Origin: Agelas oroides
Taxonomy: Eukaryota > Porifera > Demospongiae > Agelasida > Agelasidae
Reading direction: 5' to 3'
Assembly (NCBI GenBank): GCA_949130485.1
Contig: OX422196.1
Span: forward strand, 5,918,814-5,982,813
Length of the DNA stretch: 64,000 nucleotides
Shown here: one piece after another, positions 51,901 through 63,229 of the stretch
Position numbering within the stretch: position 1 is the stretch's first letter
Layout of the letters: the number at the start of each line of letters is the position of its first letter
Notes under the pieces: generated by a model
The model's database searches: none
The model's input: only the letters and a program-made list of their open reading frames with translations
What the model was told of the DNA's origin: nothing
Position numbers and translations under genes: made by a program

Positions 51901-53219
51901 TACTTGACTCTACATGACTCTACTACATTCTATCATCGCTCTACTTGACTCTACATGACTCTACTACACTCTACCATGGCTCTACTTGGCTCTACTTGAG
52001 TCCACTACACTCTACCTTTGGTCTGCTTGTTTCTACTTGACTCTACTACACTGTACCCACGCTCTACTCCATTGTACCATGGCTCTACTTGACACTACAT
52101 GACTCTACTACATTCTACAATGTCTCTACTCGACTCTACTACACTCTACGATGGCTCAACTTGGTGCTACTTGACTCTACTACACTCTACCAGGCTCTAC
52201 TCCATTGTACAATGGCTCTACTTGACACTTCATGATTCTACTTAATTCTACCATGGCTCTTCTTCACTCTACTTGACTCTCCTACACTCTACCATACTCT
52301 ACCATGGCTCTACTGGGCTCTACTTGACTCTAATACACTCTACCATGGCACCACTTGGCTCTACTTGACTCTACTACACTCTATCATGTCTCTACTACAT
52401 TCTACCATGGCTGTACGTGACTCTACTTGGCTCTACATGACTCCACTACATGCTACCGTGGCTCTACTTGGCTCTACTTGACTCTACTATACTCTACCAT
52501 GGTTCTACTCCATTGTACCATGGCTCTACTTGACTCTACTTGACTCTACTACATTCTACCATGGCTCTAGTTGACTCTACTACACTATATCATTGCTAGA
52601 CCTGGTTGTACGTGTCTCTACTACACTCTACCTTCGCTCTACCACATCCTACCATGGATCTACGTGACTCTACTTGACTCTACTACACTCTACCATGGCT
52701 CTACCTGGCTCTACTACATTCTACCATGGCTCTACTTGACTCTACCTGACTCTACTACATTCTACCATGGCTCTACTTGACTCAACTTGTCTCTACTACA
52801 TTCTACCATGGCTCCACGTGACTCTACTTGACTCTACTGCATTCTACCATGGCTGTACCTGGCTCTACTACATTCCACCATGGCTCTACTTGGCTCTACA
52901 TGACGCTACTACATGCTACCATGGCTCTACGTGGCTCTACTTGCGTCTACTACACTCTACCATTGCTCTACTTGGCTCTACTTGACTCTACTACACTCTA
53001 CCATGGCTTTTCTCCAATGTATACCATGGCTCTACTTCACACTACATGGCTATACTACATTATACCATGGCTCCAATTGAATCTACTACACTCTACCATG
53101 ACTCAACTTGGCTCTACTTGACTCTACCACACTCTACCATGGCTCTACTTGGCTCTACTTGACTCTACTACACTCTACCATGGGTCTACTACATTGTACC
53201 ATGGCTCTACCTGACACTA
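48942..53219. repeat. S-B3-P-B3-P sub-array, 4.2 kb unit, copy 1
   Basis: S 49,027; B3 49,532; P 49,971; B3 50,537 (GCTACTCC); P 50,998; a short A box 51,761; D1 52,240; P 52,587. It aligns with the next block at 4,218 bp (49.5-50.7 kb), 4,208 bp (51.0 kb) and 4,054 bp (51.3-52.1 kb). The short A box lacks 8 bases of the core (TATATCACCTGG), and its copy at 55,815 lacks the same 8, so the loss came before the duplication. Confidence 0.77.
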
Positions 53220-55899
53220 CGTGACTCTACTACATTCTACCATGGCTCTACTTGTCTCTACTACACTCTATGATGGCTCTACTGGCTCTACTTGACTCTA
53301 CTACACTATATCATTGCTACACCTGGCTGTACTTGTCTCTACTACACTGTACCTTGGTTGTACTACATCCTACCATGGATCCACGTGACTCTACTTCACT
53401 CTACTACACTCTACCATGGCTCTACCTGACTCTACTACATTCTACCATGGCTCTACTTGACTCTACATGACTTTACTACATTCTACCATGGCTCTACTTG
53501 ATTCTACTTGACTCTACTACATTCTACCATGGCTCTACTTGTCTCTACTTGACTCTACTACACTCTACCATGTCTCTACTACATTCTACCATGACTCCAC
53601 GTGACTCTACTTGGCTCTACATGACTTCACTACATGCTACCGTGGCTCCACTTGGCTCTACTTGACTCTACTACACTCTACCATGGCTCTACTTGAATCT
53701 ACTACACTCTACGATGGCTCTACTTGGCTCTACTTGACTCTACTACACTATACCATTGCTAGTCCTGGCTCTACTTGTCTACTACACTCTGCCTTGTCTC
53801 TACTACATCCTAGCATGGATCCACGTGACTCTACTTGACTCTACTATACTCTACCATGGCTCTACTTGGCTCTACTACATTCTACCATGGCTCTACTTGA
53901 CTCTACATGACTTTACTACATTCTACCATGGCTCTACTTGACTCTACTTGACTCTACTACATTCTGCCATGGCTCTACTTGTCTCTACTTGACTCTACTA
54001 TACCCTACCATGTCTCTACTACATTCTACCATGGCTCCACATGACTCCACTACATGTGACCGTGGCTCTACTTGGCTCTACTTGACTCTACTACACTCTA
54101 CCATGACTCTACTCCATTGTACCATGGCTCTACTTGACTCTACTTGACTCTACTACATTCTACCATGGCTCTACTTGACTCTACTACACTATATCATTGC
54201 TAGACCTGGTTGTACTTGTCTCTACTACACTCTACCTTCACTCTACCACATCCTACCATGGATCCACGTGACTCTACTTGACTCTACTACACACTACCAT
54301 GGCTCTACCTGGCTCTACTACATTCTACCATGGCTCTACTTGATTCAGCATGGCTCTACTACATTATACCAATGCTGTACTTAACTCTATTTGACTCTAG
54401 TACACTCTACGATAGCTCTACGTGGCTCTACTTGACTCTACTGCACTCTACCATGCCTCTACTGCATCCTACCATGTCTCTACTTGTCTCTACTTGACTC
54501 TACTACACTCTACCATGTCTGTACTACATTCTACCATGGCTCCACGTGACTCAACTTGGCTCTACATGACTCCACTACATGCTACCGTGGCTCTACTTGG
54601 CTCTACTTGACTCTACTACACTCTACCATGGCTCTACTCCATTGTACCATGGCTCTACTTCACACTACATCACTCTACTACATTCTACCATGGCTCTACT
54701 TGACTCTACTACACTCTACGATGGCTCTACTTCGCTCTACTTGACTCTACTACACTATACCATTGCTACTCCTGGCTCTACTTGTCTACTACACTCTGCC
54801 TTGTCTCTACTACATCCTACCATGGATCCACGTGACTCTACTTGACTCTACTACACTCTATCATGGCTCTACTTGGCTCTACTACATTCTACAATGGCTC
54901 TACTTGACTCTACATGACTTTACTATATTCTACCATGGCTCTACTTGATTCTACTTGACTCTTCTACATTCTACCATGGCTCTACTTGTCTCTACTTGAC
55001 TCTACTACACCCTACCATGTCTCTACTACATTCTACCATGGCTGCACGTGACTCTACTTGGCTCTACATGACTCCACTACATGCTACCGTGGCTCTACTT
55101 GGCTCTACTTGACTCTACTATACTCTACCATGGCTCTACTCCATTGTACCATGGCTCTACTTGACTCTACTACATTCTACCATGGCTCTAGTTGACTCTA
55201 CTACACTATATCATTGCTAGACCTGGTTGTACTTGTCTCTACTACACTCTACCTTCGCTCTACCACTTCCTACCATGGATCTACGTGACTCTACTTGACT
55301 CTACTACACTCTACCATGGCTCTACCTGGCTCTACTACATTCCACCATGGCTCTACTTGGCTCTACATGACGCTACTACATGCTACCATGGCTCTACTTG
55401 GCTCTACTTGCGTCTACTACACTCTACCTTTGCTCTTCTTGGCTCTACTTGACTCTACTACACTCTACCATGGCTTTTCTCCAATGTATACCATGGCTCT
55501 ACTTCACACTACATGGCTATACTACATTCTACCATGGCTCCAATTGAATCTACTACACTCTACCATGACTCAACTTGGCTCTACTTGACTCTACCACACT
55601 CTACCATGGCTCTACTTGGCTCTACTTGACTCTACTACACTCTACCATGGGTCTACTACATTGTACCATGGCTCTACCTGACACTACATGACTCTACTAC
55701 ATTCTACCATGGCACTACCTCACACTACATGACTCTACTACATTCTACCATGGCTCTACTTGACTCTACTACACTCTACGATGGCTCAACTTGGCTCTAC
55801 TTGACTCTACTACACTATATCACCTGGCTGTACTTGTCTCTACTACACTCTATCTTGGCTCTACTACATCCTACCATGGATCCACGTGACTCTACTTGA
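53220..55899. repeat. S-B3-P-B3-P sub-array, 4.2 kb unit, copy 2
   Basis: S 53,300; B3 53,748; P 54,189; B3 54,752; P 55,206; short A box 55,815. Relative to copy 1 it lacks about 62 bp between S and B3 (offset 4,280 changing to 4,218 near 53,690) and about 154 bp after P 55,206. The block is copied again at 61.5-62.7 kb at an offset of 7,611 bp. Confidence 0.76.
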
Positions 55900-56970
55900 C
55901 TCTACCACACTCTACCATGGCTCTACCTTGCTCTACTACATTCTACCATGGCTCTACTTGACTCTACATGACTCTACTACATTCTGTGATGGCTCTACTT
56001 GACTCTACATGAGTCTACTACACTCTACCATGGCTCTACTTGGCTCTACTTGAGTCCACTACACTCTACCTTGGGTCTGCTTGTTTCTACTTGACTCTAC
56101 TACACTGTACCCACGCTCTACTCCATTGTACCATGGCTCTACTTGACACTACATGACTCTACTACATTCTACAATGGCTCTACTCGACTCTACTACACTC
56201 TACGATGGCTCAACTTTGTGCTACTTGACTCTACTACACTCTACCAGGCTCTACTCCATTGTACAATAGCTCTACTTGACACTTCATGATTCTACTGAAT
56301 TCTACCATGGCTCTTCTTCACTCTACTTGACTCTCCTACACTCTACCATACTCTACCATGGCTCTACTGGGCTCTACTTGACTCTACTACACTCTACCAT
56401 GGCACAACTTGGCTCTACTTGACTCTACTACACTCTACCATGTCTCTACTACATTCTACCATGGCTCCACGTGACTCTACTTGACTCTACTGCATTCTAC
56501 CATAGCTCTACTTGACTCTGTATGCCTCTACTACATTCTACCATGGCTCTACTTGACTCTACTTGACTCTACTTGACTCTACTACATTCTGCCATGGCTT
56601 TACTTGACTCTACTTGACTGTACTACACTCTACCATGGCTCTACTACATTCTACCATGGCTCCACGTGACTCTACTTGACTCTACTGCATTCTACCATGG
56701 CTCTACCTCACTCTACTACATTCTACCATGGTTCTACTTGGCTCTACATGACTCTACTACATGCTACCGTGGCTCTACTTGGCTCTACTTGATTCTCTAC
56801 ACTCTACTATGGCTCTAGTTGGCTCTACTTGACTCAACTATACTATACCATGGCTCTACTCCATTGTATACACCATGGCTCTACTTCACACTACATGGCT
56901 CTACTACATTCTACCATGGCTCCAATTGAATCTACTACACTCTACCATGACTCTACTTGGCTCTACTTGA
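55900..56970. repeat. 1,071 bp tandem duplication, copy 1
   Basis: The unit starts at the CTCTACCACACTC word and repeats exactly 1,071 bp later. It includes GTCTGCTTGTTTC, TGTACCCACGCTC, a D1 box at about 56,298 and the GTATGCC word. At its right end ACCACACTCTACC runs into CATGGCTCTACCTTGC, restarting the unit. Few differences were seen, for example CAACTTTGTGC here and CAACTTGGTGC in copy 2. Confidence 0.9.
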
Positions 56971-58041
56971 CTCTACCACACTCTACCATGGCTCTACCTT
57001 GCTCTACTACATTCTACCATGGCTCTACTTGACTCTACATGACTCTACTACATTCTGTGACGGCTCTACTTGACTCTACATGAGTCTACTACACTCTACC
57101 ATGGCTCTACTTGGCTCTACTTGAGTCCACTACACTCTACCTTGGGTCTGCTTGTTTCTACTTGACTCTACTACACTGTACCCACGCTCTACTCCATTGT
57201 ACCATGGCTCTACTTGACACTACATGACTCTACTACATTCTACAATGGCTCTACTCGACTCTACTACACTCTACGATGGCTCAACTTGGTGCTACTTGAC
57301 TCTACTACACTCTACCAGGCTCTACTCCATTGTACAATGGCTCTACTTGACACTTCATGATTCTACTGAATTCTACCATGGCTCTTCTTCACTCTACTTG
57401 ACTCTCCTACACTCTACCATACTCTACCATGGCTCTACTGGGCTCTACTTGACTCTACTACACTCTACCATGGCACAACTTGGCTCTACTTGACTCTACT
57501 ACACTCTACCATGTCTCTACTACATTCTACCATGGCTCCACGTGACTCTACTTGACTCTACTGCATTCTACCATAGCTCTACTTGACTCTGTATGCCTCT
57601 ACTACATTCTACCATGGCTCTACTTGACTCTACTTGACTCTACTTGACTCTACTACATTCTGCCATGGCTTTACTTGACTCTACTTGACTGTACTACACT
57701 CTACCATGGCTCTACTACATTCTACCATGGCTCCACGTGACTCTACTTGACTCTACTGCATTCTACTATGGCTCTACCTCACTCTACTACATTCTACCAT
57801 GGTTCTACTTGGCTCTACATGACTCTACTACATGCTACCGTGGCTCTACTTGGCTCTACTTGATTCTCTACACTCTACTATGGCTCTAGTTGGCTTTACT
57901 TGACTCAACTACACTATACCATGGCTCTACTCCATTGTATACACCATGGCTCTACTTCACACTACATGGCTCTACTACATTCTACCATGGCTCCAATTGA
58001 ATCTACTACACTCTACCATGACTCTACTTGGCTCTACTTGA
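56971..58041. repeat. 1,071 bp tandem duplication, copy 2
   Basis: Second copy, with D1 at about 57,369. Both copies share TTGATTCTCTACACTC and CTGTGA variants not seen in the D1 segments at 6, 14 or 37 kb, so the duplication is local and young. After it the array continues with CTACCGTGGCTCTAATTGG, the original flank. Confidence 0.9.
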
Positions 58042-60149
58042 CTCTACCACACTCTACCGTGGCTCTAATTGGCTCTACTTGACTCTACTACACTCTACCA
58101 TGGCTCTACTCCATTGTACCATGGCTCTACTTGACTCTACTACACTCTACAATGGCTCTATTTGGCTCTACTTGACTCTACTACACCATACCATTGCTAG
58201 TCCTGGCTCTACTTATCTACTACACTCTACCTTGTCTCTACTACATCCTACCATGGCTCCACGTGTCTCTACTTGACTCTACTACACTCTACCATGGCTC
58301 TACCTGGCTCTACTACATTCTACCATGGCTCTACTGCATTGTATACCATGGCTCTAGTTCACACTACATGGCTCTACTACATTCTACCATGGCTCCACTT
58401 GAATCTACTACATTCTACCATGAATCTACTTGGCTTTACTTGACTCTACAACACTCTACCGTGGCTCTACTTGGCTCTACTTGACTCTACTACACTCTAC
58501 CATCGCTCTACTCCATTGTACCATGGCTCTACTTGACACTACACGACTCTACTACATTCTACCATGGCTCTACTTGTCTCTACTACACTCTACAATGGCT
58601 CTACTGGCTCTACTTGAATCTACTACACTATATCATTGCTAGACCTGGCTGTACTTGTCTCTACTACACTGTACCTTGGCTGTACTACATCCTTCCATGG
58701 ATCCACGTGACTCTACTTCACTCTACTACACTCTACCATGGCTCTACCTGACTCTACTACAGTCTACCATGGCTCTACTTGACTCTACATGACTTTACTA
58801 CATTCTACCATGGCTCTACTTGATTCTACTTGATTCTACTACATTCTACCATGGCTCTACTTGTCTCTACTTGACTCTACTCCACTCTACCATGTCTCTA
58901 CTACATTCTACCACGACTCCACGTGACTCTACTTGGCTCTACATGACTTCACTACATGCTACCGTGGCTCTACTTGGCTCTACTTGACTCTACTACATTC
59001 TACCATCGCTGTACTCCATTGTACCATGGCTCTACTTGACACTACATGAATCTATTACATTCTACCATGGCTCTACTCGACTGTACTACACTCTACGATG
59101 GCTCTACTTGGCTCTACTTTACTCTACTACACTATACCATTCCTAGTCCTGGCTCTACTTGTCTACTACACTCTGCCTTGTCTCTACTACATCCTACCAT
59201 GAATCCACGTGACTCTACTTGACTCTACTACACTCTACCATGGCTCTACTTGGTTCTACTACATTCTACCATGGCTCTACTTGACTCTACATGACTTTAC
59301 TATTTTCTACCATGGCTCTACTTGACTCTACTTGACTCTACTACATTCTACCATGGCTCTACTTGTCTCTACTTGACTCTACTACACCCTACCATGTGTC
59401 TACTACATTCTACTATGGCTCCACGTGACTCTACTTGGCTCTACATGACTCCACTACATGCTACCGTGGCTCTACTTGGCTCTACTTGACTGTACTACAC
59501 TCTACCATGCCTCTACTCCATTGTACCATGGCTCTACTTGACTCTACTTGACTCTACTACATTCTTCCATGGCTCTACTTGACTCTACTACACTATATCA
59601 TTGCTAGACCTGGTTGTACTTGTCTCTACTACACTCTACCTTCACTCTACCACATCCTACCATGGATCCACGTGACTCTACTTGACTCTACTACACTCTA
59701 CCATGGCTGTACCTGGCTCTACTACATTCTACCATGGCTCTACTTGACTCTGCATGACTCTACTACATTATACAAATGCTGTACTTGACTCTATTTGACT
59801 CTAGTACACTCTACAATAGCTCTACGTGGCTCTACTTGACTCTACTGCACTCTACCATGCCTCTACTACATTCTACCATGGCTCTACTTGTCTCTACTTG
59901 ACTCTACTACACTCTACCATGTCTCTACTACATTCTACCATGGCTCCATATGACTCTACTTGGCTCTACATGACTCCACTACATGCTACCGTGGGTCTAC
60001 TTGGCTCTACTTGATTCTACTACACTCTACCATGGCTCTACTCCATTGTACCATGGCTCTACTTGACACTACATCACTCTACTACATTCTACCATGGCTC
60101 TACTTGACTCTACTACATTCTAACATGGCTCTACTTGACTGTACTACAT
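58042..60149. repeat. Return to B2-S-C-P order
   Basis: B2 58,188; S 58,628; C 59,134; P 59,594. From about 58.38 to 60.0 kb it follows 4.2-5.3 kb and 12.5-14.2 kb. B2 passes to S through a hybrid stretch near 58,320-58,400 (CTACTGCATTGTATACC). This is the only C box beyond 41 kb. Confidence 0.75.
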
Positions 60150-60856
60150 TCTACCATGGCTCTACTTGACTCTACAAGGCTTTACTACATTCTACCATGG
60201 CTCTACTTGACTCTACTTGACTCTTCTACATTCTACCATGGCTCTACTTGTCTCTACTTGACTCTACTACACCCTACCATGTCTCTACTACATTTTACCA
60301 TGGCTCCACGTGACTCTACTTGACTCTACATGACTCCACTACATGCTACCGTGGCTCTACTGGGCTCTACTTGACTCTACTACACTCTACCATGGCTCTA
60401 CTCCATTGTACCATGGCTCTAGTTGACACTACATGACTCTACTACATTCTACCATGGCTCTACTTGTCTCTACTACACTATATGATGGCTCTACTGGCTC
60501 TACTTGACTCTACTACACTATATCATTGCTAGACCTGGCTGTACTTGTCTCTACTACACTGTACCTTGGCTGTACTACATCCTACCATGGATCCATGTGA
60601 CTCTACTTCACTCTACTACACATTACCATGGCTCTACCTGACTCTACTACATTCTACCATGGTTCTACTTGACCCTACTACACTCTACGATGACTCTACT
60701 TAGCTCTACTTGACTCTACTACACTATGCCATTGCTTGTCCTGGCTCTACTTGTCTACTACACTCTGCCTTGTCTCTACTACATCCTAGCATGGATCCAC
60801 GTGACTCTACTTGACTCTACTACACTCTACCATGGCTCTACTTGGCTCTACTACAT
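60150..60856. repeat. 707 bp tandem duplication, copy 1 (S-B3)
   Basis: S box 60,514 and B3 60,722 recur at 61,225 and 61,430. Matching words at 60,221 and 60,928, 60,422 and 61,129, and 60,521 and 61,228 all give 707 bp. The left edge is uncertain by several tens of bases. S to B3 is only 208 bp here, against about 500 bp at 47 and 49 kb. Confidence 0.87.
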
Positions 60857-61560
60857 TGTACCATGGCTCTACTTGACTCTACATGACTTTACTACATTCT
60901 ACCATGGCTCTACTTGACTCTACTTGACTCTTCTACATTCTACCATGGCTCTACTTGTCTCTACTTGACTCTACTACACCCTACCATGTCTCTACTACAT
61001 TTTACCATGGCTCCACGTGACTCTACTTGGCTCTACATGACTCCACTACATGCTACCGTGGCTCTACTGGGCTCTACTTGATTCTACTCCACTCTACCAT
61101 GGCTCTACTCCATTGTATCATGGCTCTAGTTGACACTACATGACTCTACTACATTCTACCATGGCTCTACTTGTCTCTACTACACTCTATGATGGCTCTA
61201 CTGGCTCTACTTGACTCTACTACACTATATCATTGCTAGACCTGGCTGTACTTGTCTCTACTACACTGTACCTTGGCTGTACTACATCCTACCATGGATC
61301 CACGTGACTCTACTTCACTCTACTACACTCTACCATGGCTCTACCTAACTCTACTACATTCTACCATGGCTCTACTTGACTCTACTACACTCTACGATGG
61401 CTCTACTTGGCTCTACTTGACTCTACTACACTATGCCATTGCTAGTCCTGGCTCTACTTGTCTACTACACTCTGCCTTGTCTCTACTACATTGTACCATG
61501 GCTCTACTTGACTCTACATGACTTTACTACATTCTACCATGGCTCTACTTGACTCTACTT
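60857..61560. repeat. 707 bp tandem duplication, copy 2 (S-B3)
   Basis: The second copy keeps the short S-B3 spacing and the TATGCCATTG variant of the B3 box. Near 61,490 it skips about 67 bp present in copy 1, joining CTCTACTACATTGTACC directly after the B3 tail, and then passes into the P-B3-P block. Confidence 0.84.
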
Positions 61561-63229
61561 GACTCTACTACATTCTACCATGGATCTACTTGTCTCTACT
61601 TGACTCCACTATACCCTACCATGTCTCTACTACATTCTACCATGGCTCCACTTGTCTGCACTACATGTGACCGTGGCTCTACTTGGCTCTACTTGACTCT
61701 ACTACACTCTACCATGACTCTACTCCATTGTACCATGGCTCTACTTGACTCTACTTGACTCTACTACATTCTACCATGGCTCTACTTGACTCTACTACAC
61801 TATATCATTGCTAGACCTGGTTGTACTTGTCTCTACTACACTCTACCTTCACTCTACCACATCCTATCATGGATCGACGTGACTCTACTTGACTCTACTA
61901 CACACTACCATGGCTCTACCTGGCTCTACTACATTCTACCATGGCTCTACTTGATTCTGCATGAGTCTACTACATTATACCAATGCTGTACTTGACTCTA
62001 TTTGACTCTAGTACACTCTACGATAGCTCTACGTGGCTCTACATGACTCTACTGCACTCTACCATGCCTCTGCTGCATTCTACCATGTCTCTACTTGTCT
62101 CTACTTGACTCTACTACACTCTACCATCTCTCTACTACATTCTACCTTGGCTCCACGTGACTCTACTTGCCTCTACATGACTCCACTACATGCTACCGTG
62201 GGTCTACTTGGCTCTACTTGACTCTAGTATACTCTAGCATGGCTCTACTCCATTGTACCATGGCTCTACTTGACACTACATCACTCTACTACATTGTACC
62301 ATGGCTCTACTTGACTCTACTACACTCTACGATGGCTCTACTTCGCTCTACTTGACTCTACTACACTATACCATTGCTACTCCTGGCTCTACTTGTCTAC
62401 TACACTCTGCCTTGTCTCTACTACATCCTACCATGGATCCACGTGACTCTACTTGACTCTACTAGACTCTATCATGCCTCTACTTGGCTCTACTACATTC
62501 TACAATGACTCTACTTGACTCTACATGACTTTACTATATTCTACCATGGCTCTACTTGATTCTACTTGACTCTTCTACATTCTATCATGGCTCTACTTGT
62601 CTCTACTTGACTCTACTACACCCTACCATGTCTCTACTACATTCTACCATGGCTGCACGTGACTCTACTTGGCTCTACATGACTCCACTACATGCTACCG
62701 TGGCTCTACTTGGTTCTACTTGACTCTACTATACTCTACCATGGCTCTACTCCATTGTACCATGGCTCTACTTGATTCTACTTGACTCTACTACATTCGA
62801 CCATTGCTCTAGTCGACTCTACTACACTATATCATTGCTAGACCTGGTTGTACTTGTCTCTACTACACTCTACCTTCGCTCTACCACATCCTACCATGGA
62901 TCCACGTGACTCTACTTGACTCTACTACACTCTACCATGGCTCTATTTGACTCTACATGCCTCTACTACATTCTACCATGGCTCTACTTGACTCTACTTG
63001 ACTCTACTACATTCTACCATGGCTCCACGTGACTCTACTTGACTCTACTGCATTCTACCATGGCTGTACCTGTCTCTACTACATTCCACCATGGCTCTAC
63101 TTGGCTCTACATGACGCTACTACATGCTACCATGGCTCTACTTGGCTATACTTGCATCTACTGCACTCTACCATTGCTCTACTTGGCTCTACTTGACTCT
63201 ACTACACTCTACCATGGCTCTACTCCATT
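61561..63229. repeat. P-B3-P block, third copy
   Basis: P 61,800; B3 62,361; P 62,827. It aligns with 53.95-55.2 kb at a constant 7,611 bp to about 62.4 kb, sharing GCTACTCC in the B3 box and CTGCACGTG after it. It has more substitutions than the 49.5/53.7 kb pair. From about 62.94 kb it follows the 48.5-48.8 kb segment (CTACATGACGC). Confidence 0.75.
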
